Shown: positions 46,189 through 59,202 of the stretch, piece after piece
How the letters are laid out: each line of letters begins with the position of its first letter
Position numbering within the stretch: position 1 is the first letter of the stretch
DNA from: Serendipita indica DSM 11827
Lineage: Eukaryota; Basidiomycota; Agaricomycetes; Sebacinales; Serendipitaceae
DNA length: 64,000 bases
Assembly: GCA_910890315.1 (NCBI GenBank)
Contig: CAJVGD010000010.1
Span: 1-64,000, forward strand
Direction of reading: 5' to 3'
Position numbers and translations under genes: made by a program
The notes under the pieces: generated by a model
The model's database searches: none
What the model was told of the DNA's origin: nothing
What the model saw: only the letters and a program-made list of their open reading frames with translations

Positions 46189-46697
46189 GTAAATTGTGGG
46201 AGGCGACACCTAATTTATACGACGTTAGCCAAGACCAGGACGGGATGCTGAGTGGCCGAAGTCGGGTGAGAAAACGCAGGAACTGGCGATTAATACTTTG
46301 TTCCAGTAAGAATCCACCCAACGTTGCGCACAGTTGGTGATGAACGAAGTCGGGAATAGAGTAGACAAAGTAACCAACGATGGTGACAGCCAGCGATCAA
46401 CATTACACTCTCAATGACAATTTCATCCACTTTGCCAGAGCCGAATTCCAACTTCGACAGGTTGTCACTTGTACACATCCACAAGAGTGAATAGTACATG
46501 CATGGACCCACAGTACGCCCTCTGATCCAATGTTTCTTCTAATAAAGTTACTGTTGAGATGGCAAGAATTACGAGAATTGTCGTTCCAAAGCGCGCCGAC
46601 ACATTGGCAGCCACCACGTCGGAGCTGATTCCAGGGGCGCCCATCCTGACACTCAAAACGCAGAAAATACGCGCATTGGACTGCTATATACCTGGAT
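46189..46697. other. Intergenic; promoter region of the Sec2-like gene
   Basis: No gene is seen. Weak frames on the minus strand lack motifs. Confidence 0.4.
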
Positions 46698-49600
46698 ATG
46701 AGTGATCAGCCTGCCCTCGTCTTTGAAGCTGGCTCGTTGTCCTCTTCAGAGACGACTCCACGCTCGTTAAACGCCGATACGACGCAGAACAAGGAAGAAA
46801 GAGCAGAAAAGTCCATCAACACGCAGCTTCACGCGGATTCTGCAGAGCTCGAGGGCCTACGGTCTGTTGCGCTCACTCCAACGACCGAATTGGACGACAA
46901 TCGAACGACCATCGCGCCTGCAAGTCCTCCTCTTGTATTCAAGAGTGTCCCCTCGACACCAGCAAAGGGCACCTTTGCGTCTGAAGCCCACGACGACGAT
47001 GCTGACGAGATTCTCCTCCCATCTACCATAGCCCAACACGCTCCTCGTTCGAATGGAATATCGGCAGAAGCAGAAAATGACGAAGACGACCCACGCAATC
47101 TCGTCATCTCGTCGTTGCGCTCCCAAATATCAGACCTATTCTCCCAGGTCGCCCTACTCAATTCGAAACTCGTCCAGTCTTATGACAGAATGTCAAACCT
47201 CGAGGAAACTTTGGACGAGAACAACGAAAGGCTACGCGCGCTCGAGGGCGAAAAGGTCAACCTCGAGCGAGAGAAGAGTATTTTGGAGGTCGAAAAGCAA
47301 AAGCACGAGAATGCGATTAAAGATGGAAGACTGGTGGAGCGTACATCTATCGCGGAAGAAATGAATCGGTACGTTGTTTACCTTGTCTATTCCCATCTGG
47401 CTAACGCACCCCTCCATAGACTGATGGAGCAATCTATTGCCGCGCAAAATGCTCAAAAAGCTGCAGAGGCAAAGCATGCTCAGATAGAAGCAGAGTTGTC
47501 AGATCTCTCTGCCAACCTGTTCAGTACAGCAAACGACATGGTGGCGACGGAGCGAAAGAATCGTCTCTCTGTCGAAGATGCGCTTTCTACTGTCAAATCT
47601 GAGCGCATCAGGCTCGAGAAAGAGCTGGAGGTGGCCAAGCGGCAGATGGAAGAAAGTCAACGCACCGTCGACCACCTTCGTGAAGAACGAGAGCTTCGCG
47701 AGGCGGACTTGAAAGAGTTGCGCGCTGCAGTCAACTCTGTCGGTTCGACAAGCATTTCTAGCTCTTATGCTGGAGCAATACGTATGATGAACACTCATCC
47801 GCCATACCGAGACGAATACCTTTCGTTTCTTGCGCACCTCCGCTCCCTCGTCGCAACTACGCCGGCTCCACCGCCAATCTCGTCTGTTCTCACACTTCCG
47901 TTTTTACAACGCTTGGCTGTCGAAGATTCGTACGTCTGAACGTGGTCCAAGATTCGAAGGCTAATGTATCTACTAGGGAGCCGACTTTACGATTAGACTT
48001 GGCGCCCTCTCTCAATTGGCTTACTAGGAGATCAGTTCTCGCGGCTGTTCATGCGAACACCCTCTTGATAGAACAAATTCACGTTGCAACCCTCTTCCTG
48101 GAGAGCAGCGCTTCCTCGTATTCGTATTCTAGTTTTGGTGGCGGTCAGAAGCACTTCTCTGAAGTAGTTCTTATACTCATATCATATTCAGGTACCTCGC
48201 TTCCAACATCGCCCACTCAGTTGACAAAGGTCAGCTGTGCCTTGTGCGGCAAAGTGGTCTATATGTCGCCGGAAGCGATCCAAGCGGAGCAAAATGAACA
48301 CCACTCTATGATCATTTCACAATCTCCCACCACGCCTACGCCCACCGCGACCAATGCGCCACCACTTCCCCCAAGAACGCGCACGGATTCTGGTGGTACT
48401 GGCTGGGTGGCTAGCAAGTTTTTGAAGACTGTCAGCCTCTCTTCTCTTAGCGGTTCGACAAATGGGACAATCACGCCGCGCCCAAGCACCCCGGTTAGCC
48501 GAAACTCGCTTGATTCGCCTACAGTGGTAGCCACTCCGCCAAATGCAATGATCCGACCATCGTCCCCGCCGCCTTCGACTTCGTTGCAGACTGTCATTCA
48601 TGCGTTCCGTATTCCGCTTGCCAATAAAAACGCAAGCTCCAATGGGGCGGACAGCACAGGTGCTGAAAACTATGGCCCTCCCTATCCTCTCTGCCACACC
48701 GGGTGGTGTGTTTCGAGACTGAGAACGACTTGCGAGCTTTGGGGACATGTCAATCGTGGCGTGCTTGAACGCGTTTGGCGGGAGGCCCGCTCAATCGACC
48801 TTCGGCTCCGCGTTGGAGACGTGTCGCCTACTGGAGAGCGAATGGAGGAAGCATTTGGGAAACTTCGCGACCCAAGTCCGACACCAGCCAAGCGAAAGGC
48901 CCCCACGTTTTGGGACATGGGCAAGAACGTCCTGGACAAAGCTAGAGGCGCCTCACCGATTAGTGGTCCGTCGCCTTCTGATGGATCGAAGTCGACTCTA
49001 TTTGGGGGCATGCGGAGATCGTTTTCTGGAGGGCGAAACACGAGTCCCTCTGCGAATGGTGTTGTCCGGGTAGAAAGTTCAGGAGTGGAAGAATCCCCCC
49101 GCTTGTCGGCCCCTGCTCCGCAGCGCGTGTCTAGTGATGCCGATAGCGGTAAACTGGATCTTGGAGACGACATGTCCGAGTCGGACGTGCAGGAGCTCCA
49201 ACAGGATACAATCAAGAGATCCAGTTCTGATTCTGGAAAGAGAGGGATTGCGCGCCTAAGTGCACTATTCATTGCACCTGGCGTTGTGGAAGAAAAGGCG
49301 GATGCGGGAGAAAAGGTGGATGGCAACCTCGCGAAGGAAGTGGAGGCACCCCTGGAGCTGGCTCATCCTGCAGCATACTCTGACACGTCAAAGGAAATCC
49401 CAAGCCAGACAGCTACTGAGCTTGAGGTACCAGCCGCTCCGGAAGTCGACGCACGAACACCTCACGCAACAACTTTCTCAGAGGGACAAGGTACCAAGGA
49501 TACTACACTGGATTCGACTGGAGTTAATCAAAATGCGACAACTTCACATCCTATCAATGCAGCCCCAGATTCCGTAGCCCCCGAAGTGGTACCCGAGCCC

Positions 49601-50410
49601 AATCAGCCGTCGGCGGACTCAGTGGAGAAGCCTCCTGTCTCGAAGGATGCAGACAGAGTTGCTTCTCCGCCGCCTTCGGTACCAAAGGCCCCCATCACTC
49701 CTGGTAAAACAGCACCTCCCCCTGTACCGCGACGAGCAGCCGCAAGGAACGCAGCCGCGAGAAGTAGTATTGTCGCTATACCTAAAGAGCCCGAAAAGAT
49801 CGAGAAGGAAGCTTCGATTGAGCCAGCGAAGGAGGAAACGACCTCGGCGGATGTCAAGGATGCAACAGCCACAGCAGCTGCAATTGACGAGACCAAGGCA
49901 GCGAACTCCTCGGAGTTGGACGAAAAGGCGGTTGGTCAGCCGATAACGAGCACAGTAGATCCACCGACCGCGCAACCAGAGGAAACCAAGGCACCTCAAG
50001 ACCAAGATGCCACTGTCATAGAGCCGAGTCACTCCAATGTATCTACGCCCAAGTCAATCTCCATGCCACTACCTCCTCTCGAGATGCCCTCTCCGAGCAG
50101 GCATCCAGTTCCCCAACTGCCAGTGTTCCTCGAAAAAGAGGATGTAGCGATTGAAGAGACCAAGGTGGGTCGCTCTCGTCAACAATCTGTAGTGTCTAGC
50201 TCCTCGGACTACACTCCATCCGTTTACACCAACAACTCCGCGGCTCCGATACCAGACGACGATGGACCCCCAGTTCCAGAAAAAGGAGGGCTTGGACACG
50301 AATTCTATGTAGGACGCACTACTTGGGAAGAGAGGGCCTGGTTAGAGCTCGTACGAATTCGAGAGCGCATGTTTTGGGCCAGATTGGGGGGCGTGATTCA
50401 CTCTTCGTAA
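46698..50410 (+). CDS. Sec2-type Rab guanine-nucleotide exchange factor
   Basis: A large cytosolic protein (about 1200 residues). The N-terminus is disordered and acidic. Residues of about 140-370 form a long coiled coil holding the Sec2/Rabin8 signature (IEAELSDLSANLFSTANDMV, then ATERKNRLSVEDAL), which in yeast activates the Rab Sec4 on secretory vesicles. One intron lies inside the coil (donor GTACGT about 47370) and others near 47930 and 48110-48190. After a helical region (PTLRLDLAPSLNWL) comes a CALCGK zinc-like patch, then about 600 residues of Ser/Pro/Ala-rich low complexity, and a short conserved C-terminus (EERAWLELVRIRERMFWARL). It would support polarised hyphal exocytosis. Confidence 0.88.
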
Positions 50411-50546
50411 TTCTGTCGATTGTATTTATTCCTATTTGCGCAATCCTTTGACTCTCAATGATTATTTCTGAACTCACGGACACGTGCCGTGCGGGCCGTT
50501 GTGTGGTGAGAGGCCGTCTTCAAACTTGGACCCTCCCACTGCGAAC

Positions 50547-52598
50547 ATGAAGTCTAGAAGACTACTCCTTGGTTTATCTCTCGTGCTCCAAGCTGCGATG
50601 GGAGTCGCCAAAGACGACGGATTAGTGAGTTTGACTCTCGTCCAATCGGATGCCTGGGCAGCTTCCGTCTAACGGGGTTGTTTATGCAGGCCAGGACGCC
50701 ACCAATGGGTTGGGTAAGTAAAAAGAGTAAAGGAAATACCAGGACTGACTCTCTTTTGCAGAATAGGTTGGTTTGAGCTTCCTCGTCGAGTTTAAGCACA
50801 GCACTTTGACAACTCTCGTACCAAGTTGGAATTTCTTTGCATGTGACATTACCCAGGACACGATTCTCAAAGCCGCACAAGCCCTCGTCGACACTGGACT
50901 TAAAGACCTGGGCTACGAATGTGCGTCTGTTTTATGCAAAGTTTGCTTTTTAGCTGACAACCACGTCTTGTAGATGTTATCATGGACGATTGCTGGCATG
51001 CTCCTGCGCGTTCTTCGCGCCGACCACACCCTCCGGTCGCAGATCCTATCCGCTTCCCCGACGGAATCAAGGCATTGGCGGGTTAATTCCTCCTCCATCT
51101 CCATGGCTTAAACTCAAAACTCGGCTACAGACAAAATTCACGCACTCGGACTAAAGATTGGCATCTACTCGAGCGCAGGCACAAAGACTTGCGCAGGACA
51201 ATTCGGCTCATTGGGGTATGAAGAGATCGACGCAAAAACATATGCGGAATGGGGAATCGATTATCTCAGTGAGTAAACCCGCAGCCCCGTTGGCAAACGC
51301 AAGTCGATTGATGGCCCCTCGCCCGGTCGTCTCCCTGATAGACCCTCCTCTTCTCTTCTTGTTCATGCTCTGATGATTTGGCAGAGTATGACAACTGCTA
51401 CAATGAAGGACAAGCTGGCTATGATCTCGTGTCCTACAACCGATATGCAAAGATGTCGAGAGCGCTTAGTGATACAGGACGACCGATACTTTACAGTTTA
51501 TGCAATTGGGGTGAGGATCATACATGGAATTGGGCACCGGTACGTAAACTGACGTTGATTTGCATGTGTTGAACACGTCTGACAGACGATTGCTCACACC
51601 TGGAGAATGTCTGGAGATATTATGGACGTATGTTATCGACCCGGTTCCTATACTACAGTCTCATTTCTGCAGTCTTACGATGCATATGACGACCGATGTC
51701 CTTGCGAATCAATGATTGATTGCAAACTCCCAGGATTCCGTATAGACGTTTAACCCAGTTTATAGGTACATTACTGACTCTGATGTAGACTGTTCGATGA
51801 CCCGTATCCTCGAATACGCTGCTCCTCTCGTTCAAAAGGCTGGTGCCGGGCAATGGAATGACCTGGACATGCTCGAGGTAGGAAACGGCGGAATGACCAC
51901 GGACGAGTATAAAACGCACTTTGCCATGTGGGCTGTCATCAAGAGCCCACTCATTCTAGGCAATGACCTCACGAAGATGGTATGCCTCTCGTCCCCTTGC
52001 GTCTAAGTCATCAGTTTACTGAGCATGGATAGGATGAAGTGACGAAAGCAATCATCACTAATAAATGGCTCATCAAAATCAACCAGGACCGTGTCGCTCT
52101 GCCGGTCAATCGTGTCCGAAAGTCGATTATCAAGAACCCACATGGTGAAGTCACTGGCAACGTCCAAGTCTGGAGTGGTCCCCTGAAGGATGGGTGCGTA
52201 CGACCAGGTGATATTTCCTCAGCTAACACCTTGCTCTCAGAGCTGTCGTTGCCATTGTGAACACTACCCCCGAGAAGTACATGATGCGGTATCAGCTTGT
52301 AGACGTGTATCCTCAAGCGGTACGTACGCAATCGACAGCGATTATCACCTGTTTGACTGTTTTCTGATAGAAGAAGACCACATCTAACCGCTACAGTGTT
52401 CTCGATGCATGGGCGCTGACGAATCCCTCTCTTGGGATCGTCGAAGGCAATTGGGGCCGATCCCTTGGAGAGTCGTTTGATGTTACGACGCTCATTCCTT
52501 TGGAAATTCCTGCGCACGGCGTGAGCGTCCACCTCTGGCAGGTGGGCGATCCAGACCGCGCCTCCTCTCAACATGTCTTGCATGGAGCCGAGCTCTGA
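50547..52598 (+). CDS. Secreted GH27 alpha-galactosidase
   Basis: Start [19 protein letters not shown] is a signal peptide. About ten short exons give, in order, [49 protein letters not shown], the nucleophile in [46 protein letters not shown] with the acid/base Asp, [17 protein letters not shown], then WLIKINQD and a beta-sandwich C-terminus ending [12 protein letters not shown]. These are the full GH27 signatures. The enzyme would remove alpha-galactose from plant galactomannans or galacto-oligosaccharides outside the cell. Confidence 0.94.
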
Positions 52599-52961
52599 AT
52601 AGCGTGATTCGCAGCATAACATCTCTCTTTCTCTCACATATATGCACATCTTTTCTTTGCCCATCTCTGATGGCCGGAGTGGCGCGAACTTGGATCCCAT
52701 GTGGAGAGTCCAGCTTGTGAAAGACGGCGACCGGCGCGGCGATGTAACCGCGAACAGAAGTCGAGAGAGACGACAGATTTGAAACATTGAGTGCTGTCGG
52801 AATACCAACTCGGTCACTTGTCCTCCCGGGTTGGCGGGACAACGCAACGGCCGGCGAGCTGACGCACACATAAAAGGGCGATGGAGAGCAGACGCCATCA
52901 AACTCTTTGTAACCCACTCTACACTCGCATTCTTGGTGATTTGCACCAGTGAAAGGAGAAT

Positions 52962-54652
52962 ATGGACGCACACGGTGACACGGCCATTCGACAAGTGCAC
53001 GACAATCAAGTGTTAGAGGAACGTCAGGTCGAGAGCGACTCGAGCCACTTCTCGTCGCCAATGACGAGTCCTGTACTTGGATCTACCTTTCGGCCTTTGC
53101 AGGAGCCCACACTCGGCGTCTACTTTGAACCAGCGGATGGGGAGAAGAATGATGTACTCGCTGCGCTGAGAGTGACTAGAAAGATCAACAGGCAAGCACT
53201 AGAGGCCGTTCAAGTACGCAAACCATCTTGATAGCTTGGCTGGATACTGACCTGAACATCAGCGCGTTCAACCACAGACGAAACAATGTCTCGACTTCGC
53301 ATCCTTACTACAGGCACAAGATAAAGAAATGCGACAATGGATACTGAAGGGCTGTCAAATTGATCCCACAAGGACGGTGGCGATTCGTCAACTGTCGCTA
53401 TTTGCGAGACTTGCTCGATACGTTAGGTAATGCCCATTGTGCTGGTTTATATGTTGCCTTATATGCCTCACAGGCACCTTCGCGATGTTGAAATGGATCT
53501 TCCATCACCCCCCATCTCCACGAGCCGGGTTGGCTTAATGCTGCGTCGACTGTCATCCTCAGCTTCGTCTGGATCTTCCAATTCCCAGAGAGATAAAGTC
53601 GATCCGAGACTTATTATGGCGGCGGAGAGAGTATCGGCGTCCTTTGCACCATTGAAGGTGCGAGGTTCATCCTCCCGTGTATCGAGACTGACGTTGGAAT
53701 CAAAGGCCAGTATAGAAGATTTCATGAAGGCGCAGACTCAAAAAACGGCATTGTATACAAATTTCGAGAAAATAAGACATGGTCAGCCGATGCGTCGACG
53801 TCTTCCTTAGATGCTGATTTTTCCTCAATAGACTTGAATATCGTCCATCCCCTCTGCCTTCCAGATACCCGTGTGTCTTTACGCAACTCTATCAAGATAT
53901 GGGCGGCGTCTTCGAGCGAGGTTCCACTAGTGCTCGTCCTCCTCGGGGAGAAGGGAGCAGGAAAGTCAACCACTGCGTCCATGGCCTGCTGTGAACTAGG
54001 AAACATCGACATGCTCCATTCCGCTCACTTTCTCAACGCGAACAGCGGTCCACTGGCGAAACGCTCAGCGGCTCCACCGGCTCGGCCCCGCTCAAAGTCG
54101 CTTGGTGGATCACTGTCGCCACTGTCGCACTCTCCCTTTCGTTCCCGAGGCCAAACAGTTCCGAACCACGGGAAAAGCCTGGTGACCGATATCATCAAGC
54201 GCATCAATACTCCCGACGCGCATGGTCATGTCATCGTGATCGACAACGCAGATTCACTAATTCACGGAGAAGGCTTGCGATTGCTTGAAGTTGTAACAAC
54301 CGCCAACTCGCCCGATTCTAGGCTTCGGCTCCTGATCACATGCACGACGATGCCAAATTGGCTTCGTTCTAGCAGTGGTAGTGTGAAAGTAGAGACGCTA
54401 GGGCTTGGAGACAGCGGGGATGCGGAGAACAAGGCCGACATTGCGACCTATGTATCTTCGCGAATGTGCTTCTCCCTGTCAGCAGCAGACCAACAGCGAC
54501 TCGTCGATGCGACAGACGGCAACTTTGCAAAAGCAGTGAGGTTATGTGATCTCGTTGAAGAGGGAGGGTCACCTGAACGTGTGCTGGATACTGTCCTCTA
54601 TCAAGAGATGATAAGCAAGCATGGTGACAATGTGAGAATTGTCTTAGTATAA
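52962..54652 (+). CDS. Small STAND/NACHT-like ATPase without a repeat domain
   Basis: Start MDAHGDTAIRQVHDNQ. A helical N-terminal part of about 250 residues is spread over three exons. The ATPase core begins with a leader LCLPDTRVSLRNSIKIWA that closely parallels the NLR at the left end of the window (LCLPGTRTSVLQEIRNWA). Walker A is LLGEKGAGKSTTAS and Walker B HVIVIDNAD, followed by RLRLLITCTTMP (sensor-like) and a winged-helix-like tail. It stops at 54652 with no WD40, ankyrin or TPR repeats. It is probably a truncated or helper-type NLR relative; partner and trigger are unknown. Confidence 0.75.
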
Positions 54653-54861
54653 CGTGTCGACTTGTGATATATTATAACTACGCTCGGGGATAGACTAAGT
54701 CTACTGGCGTTTATTATCCCGGTCAGAGGATCCTAAAGGAGTAACGAGTTCATCAGGGTTAGTACAAGATGTACAATCGAGTGGCATAAGTCACTACTTG
54801 CAGGCACTACAATTTCGACGTAGGGAAAGCTGGCGCATGGACACAACTGCTAACCAAGCGA
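54653..54861. other. Short convergent spacer
   Basis: About 200 bases between the stops of the STAND gene and the minus-strand gene to the right. No feature is seen. Confidence 0.5.
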
Positions 54862-57622
54862 CTATTGATGATCGATATCCCCTCCGTGGTCGTCATCTGG
54901 CTCTTCACTTGTCAACGTATATTGACCTGTAGTCCCGATGACTGTGAGGTACCAAATGGTCTCGGGTGGAAGAGTAGGAAGGTCTATAATCTGGGCCGGT
55001 TTAGTACCTATGTCTCCCATAAAGAGTCCTCTGTCATAGGCGTCGACAACATAGCAATAAAGCTTGCTAAGGGGGGTGAACGAGACCATCTGGTCGACCC
55101 TGTGGTTGTTAGGTCAGCCAAATTGGAGGTGCAGGTTACATCAATCCCTTACGCCACATTGGTGTACCAGGCGATGATACTGGGCTCCTTTTCCGTGTTA
55201 CTACCCATCCCTGTGTATTATTACGGTAAGAATTGCTCCCTTTGTATACGCGTGCTCACCGATGGCTATGTCCTGTATCGTTCTGGTCTTGTTATCGATA
55301 CGAACAACGCCTTTTTCCCCGGGTGTATTGCCCTAGAAGATGCATTTTGTGGTGTTGCCGTACATCTGGAGTAACTTACGGTAAAGGTGATGTCGCCAGA
55401 TTGTGGATCTTCAACAAGAGACGTCTGCTCACCTATCTAAGCAAAATTAGGCGCTGTGTAAACATAGCGTCACTCTCACATTGAGGAAATTGTGCACGGA
55501 TGGATATATATAGTTCCCAGAATTGACTTGAGGATGTATGAAACAGTATCTGTCATCCATTGGCGATGCGAACTTGACTCGAGGGAGCGTCCTTACTGAT
55601 TGCGGTACGTGAGTCTCGCAGCTGCCGATTCTGACTTAGATCTCAGTGGACCAGGCTGAAAAGCGGGAAGAGACTGACTGGATGTAGGAAACCTGACAAC
55701 CCTTATCGATGACATTAGAGACTCTGGATAAAACAGCGAGGGCAAACGTACCGCCAAGCCACAGCCTTTTGATTCTTATTCTTTTTTGCGTCAGCTGCGT
55801 CCCAAAATGTCAATACCAGTGATACTGGCTTCTTGAGCGCGTCATCTCTGGTTGAACGGCGACACGAGATGAGATCGGATGACAAAACGGTGGAGGCACG
55901 TACTTTGTCTTGAATATCAGCTTCTTTTTGGTGACACGGTCCCCGTTTGACATGTTACAGTCGATGTGCAGCACTGCGCCTAAGGTCAATCGTCGCGTGG
56001 ATGAGTTGATTAAGTGTCCTCAATAGGCTCAAATTGGGCATCCTAGGTGGCAATCGTACCTGTGTGACGAGATCAGACGCCGTTTGGGTATTCTTCTGGA
56101 GTGAACCGGTTGATGGAGGGGTCAAGATTTACTGGTGCGTTTCATTTGTACCAACTGTCGCTTCATACTCCCTCTCCGATCATGACACCGTCTTCCCATC
56201 CTCCAACGTACTGATACTGACCGTAAACAGTATGAACCGCGATCAGACCCGCTTCCCTACCTGACTCCTTATGAAGACGACGACGACACCGAACTGAAGC
56301 CGGGCCCTAAGAAGCGCGTTATGCTATCGGCTACGGTCTTCTTGACCGTATCCGCGTTTCGAACATCACTCGGCCTGTTGATTTTCATTGATGGCGCAGG
56401 AGACATGACTCTGGCTCACATTTCGTTGGAATAGGAATTCACCTGAGTGGGTTCTAAAGCCTGCAAAATTAATGCGCTTTTGGACAAAACTTTGTTTAGG
56501 GGTCCGCATATGATGAACGACAGAACAAATACGTTTCCTTATTGCATCAAGGAGTCTGCTTCAAAACCAGCGCCAGTTTAGTGATATCATACGTGAGCTG
56601 TAACGCAGTTGTGGGCTTGAGAGAGAGTGGGTCTGCAGACCAAAGAAGATCTCCTGGTCCATCGTCTGGAAGAATTTGGCCGGCCGAGGCGCTCACTTTT
56701 GGATCGACCCAACCACGAATGTACAAAATGGGCTGGAACTCGCTGACTAACTCGCTCCCAGAACTATGGTGGCCTTAGCGAATGGTTCTCAAGAAATGTA
56801 CGACTGACCCCGTGCTTGTCCAGATCTCGACAGGTTCAAATCCAAGACCATTGCTCACGCCTATTGCGATTATTAGCTTGGATGAATGGCGAGAATATCC
56901 CTTACTGATTGTTATATTCTCCAGGAGCGGACAGTCATTCTGAGCGACAATCATATTTTCAAACCCTTCTCCGGCTGGCACGGGAGTCTAGACGGGCCTC
57001 GATGAGAAATCGAATGAGAAAAGATCATAGGTACATACGGTGAAGGAGTAAGCCCCCTTTCCATCTGTATGCAACTCCGTAGACTGTCCTTTCTACTAGG
57101 TTGTGAGTATATTTTCAAGAAGTCTGTCTACTTACATTAATTGTTACGGTCGCAAGGCTGCCGGCAATCTTGTTATCTTCAACCTTTGGACGACCAAATG
57201 CAAACCTGATGGCAGGTCAGTGACTAGACTTGGACATGGATATATTGGCAAACTGATTCCGATACACGATGGGCCATGGTGTCAGCACTAGTGCAAGATA
57301 TTAGAGAAGCCGTCGGGGATTAGGAGGTATCTACCTTTGGGTACGAATGGAATAGACTTTCTAATAGATCGTTAGCTCTCATTCAACTACTTGGGCTGCG
57401 ACTCACTGCCATACGACCGGATAAGTATACAAACCGTTTCCACCATATTTTACAAGGGTCATTATCAGTACTGTCGTCGGCGGAACGTTGCCGCTTCTTG
57501 GAGTCAACGTCGGAACTCGCTGACTCAATAACTTACTCGCTGGTGACCATTATATTACGCACAAAGTCATCTCCAGATGCAAGCGCAGACGAGAGAGGGT
57601 TGGTTGGTGGTTGCTCGGACAT
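54862..57622 (-). CDS. Multi-exon hypothetical protein
   Basis: A probable gene of a dozen short exons. It starts MSEQPPTNPLSSALASGDDF at 57622. Readable exons include CKIWWKRFVYLSGRMA, KVYSIRTQR, FAFGRPKVEDNKIAGSLATV, STELHTDGKGAYSFT, PVPAGEGFENMIVAQNDCPL, MDDRYCFIHPQVNSGNY, GNTPGEKGVVRIDNKTRT and EKEPSIIAWYTNV. The last is DQMVSFTPLSKLYCYVVDA ... LPPETIWYLTVIGTTG, ending at 54862. There is no signal peptide. The repeated beta-strand-like segments suggest a beta-sandwich protein. I do not recognise the family, and some exons, especially 55700-56800, are uncertain. Confidence 0.5.
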
Positions 57623-59202
57623 CGGCGGCGGACAGGTACGAGGCGCTAGTGGTTTGAACCTCAAATGACTATAAATACTCGAGATTTGAGAACTTTCGTG
57701 TCAGCCACTGCCATGTTCCTCAACCGTTTGGTGGGTTTTGTTAAGCCGGAGATTGTTCAAATCCGAGAGATTATCCCACGACATGCTCACCGCGTTTGTG
57801 GACGGGTGGTACTAATAACTGCAACCTCCACGTCGGACGTCCTGCAAGGCCCTGTGTCGGCACTTGGATGAGTCCGCGGAAGTTTCGTAGCCTGTGGAGG
57901 TCACACCTCTGTATGTCGAGGAGAGATGTCATAGAACGCAGGAACTCCTTGCCTCGAATGTCCTCATGGTTCATCAAATGGTGCCATTCGGCGACTAAGT
58001 TTGATCCTCCCTGTGCTCCACGTCAAGTGAGGAAAGTACGACCATCATATTATTGCCTTCGAAGTATTTTGTAGGACAAATTGGCCAGTGATGAGCAACC
58101 GGAAGCCAATTGAACCTTGAATGACGAACACCGATATCGTTGGTGCTCTTGCTGGGGTGCTCCGGAACCCAATGATTGAGACCTGGGTGGGAATTCGACA
58201 GGAAAGTATGGGGGCATCTTGTAAACTATCGAGGTCTGACCAATGAGATGGAAACCCGAGACAAGTGGGGTTTCGTCCATGGCCGACTCGACACTCGACC
58301 GTTTTCCAACAGCCACGACAAGTAAATATTTCGGCGCCTACGGCGCGGTCTGTGTACGGAAATACTCATTAGACAGCGCATGGACACCCCATCCAGTATG
58401 CATCGCCGCCCAACACGGTCGATCCAAACCTGTTACACGTGCAAAAACTCATGGCAGTCGACCTAGTGCGTATATTCTATCTTAATGGTATACTTGTTGG
58501 ATGCTGATGATTATGGATGCACTGGGTCCGTGTCAGGTGCCAATATCGCCAGCAGCTGCTCATTCCTTCACGTTGAGCCTCGAGTCTTGCTAGTCAGCCA
58601 CGCCGGGATCCAGGCAAGCAAGTATAAATTATACGAATGTGTAGTTGTGAGCGCAGTGTGCGCTGCGCGTAGATCCCAATGCCCAAGTGTTGGTGACGAC
58701 TGAAGAGGCGTATACGTGCGAAACGGGTCGATTGAAATCATCGTACTCTCCTCGATACACACAGCTCGGACACGAATTGTAGATCAAGATGTTTAAGATG
58801 GAAACCATGATTCATGTGGGAATACATCGACATTGGTGACTGTTCGAATGTGCTGTGACTAGGGGAACACAGGCTGTAGATGCGGGATTCGTTGACGTAC
58901 ATATGCACTCAGACACTGGAGCTGATTCCCGCTAACAGCACTCGGGGGTGTGTATTCTGTGAGACTTACAAAGTTGAGTGAGACCTACCCGGTGTTAGGG
59001 CGAATAATTCAAAGGTCAATGGTATTGTACGTACTGCTTGCGGTGCGTTTTGGTATCCTTGATTCCACCACTTGATTATTTGTTCGACTCCGTTGGCGAG
59101 ATTGCTCCAAAATCCTAGTAGCCGGGTTTGCTGGCAATTCTCGTATTTTTGGATCAGAGGAACATTTTTAGCGCTAGCGGGAACATTCGGCTCATCACGT
59201 TT
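57623..59202. other. Unresolved region, possibly minus-strand exons
   Basis: Protein-like stretches appear on the minus strand at about 58050-58316 (SAMDETPLVSGFHLIGQTSI, PPYFPVEFPPRSQSLG) and 58600-58762. On the plus strand an open frame at 58243-58485 competes with the first. I could not assemble a gene or name a domain here. Confidence 0.3.

Noticed and set aside
48682-49326. 214-codon minus-strand frame
   Set aside because: Antisense of the Ser/Pro-rich part of the Sec2-like gene; low complexity keeps it open.
52011-53009. 332-codon minus-strand frame
   Set aside because: It overlaps the GH27 3' exons on the other strand and shows no domain; treated as a shadow.
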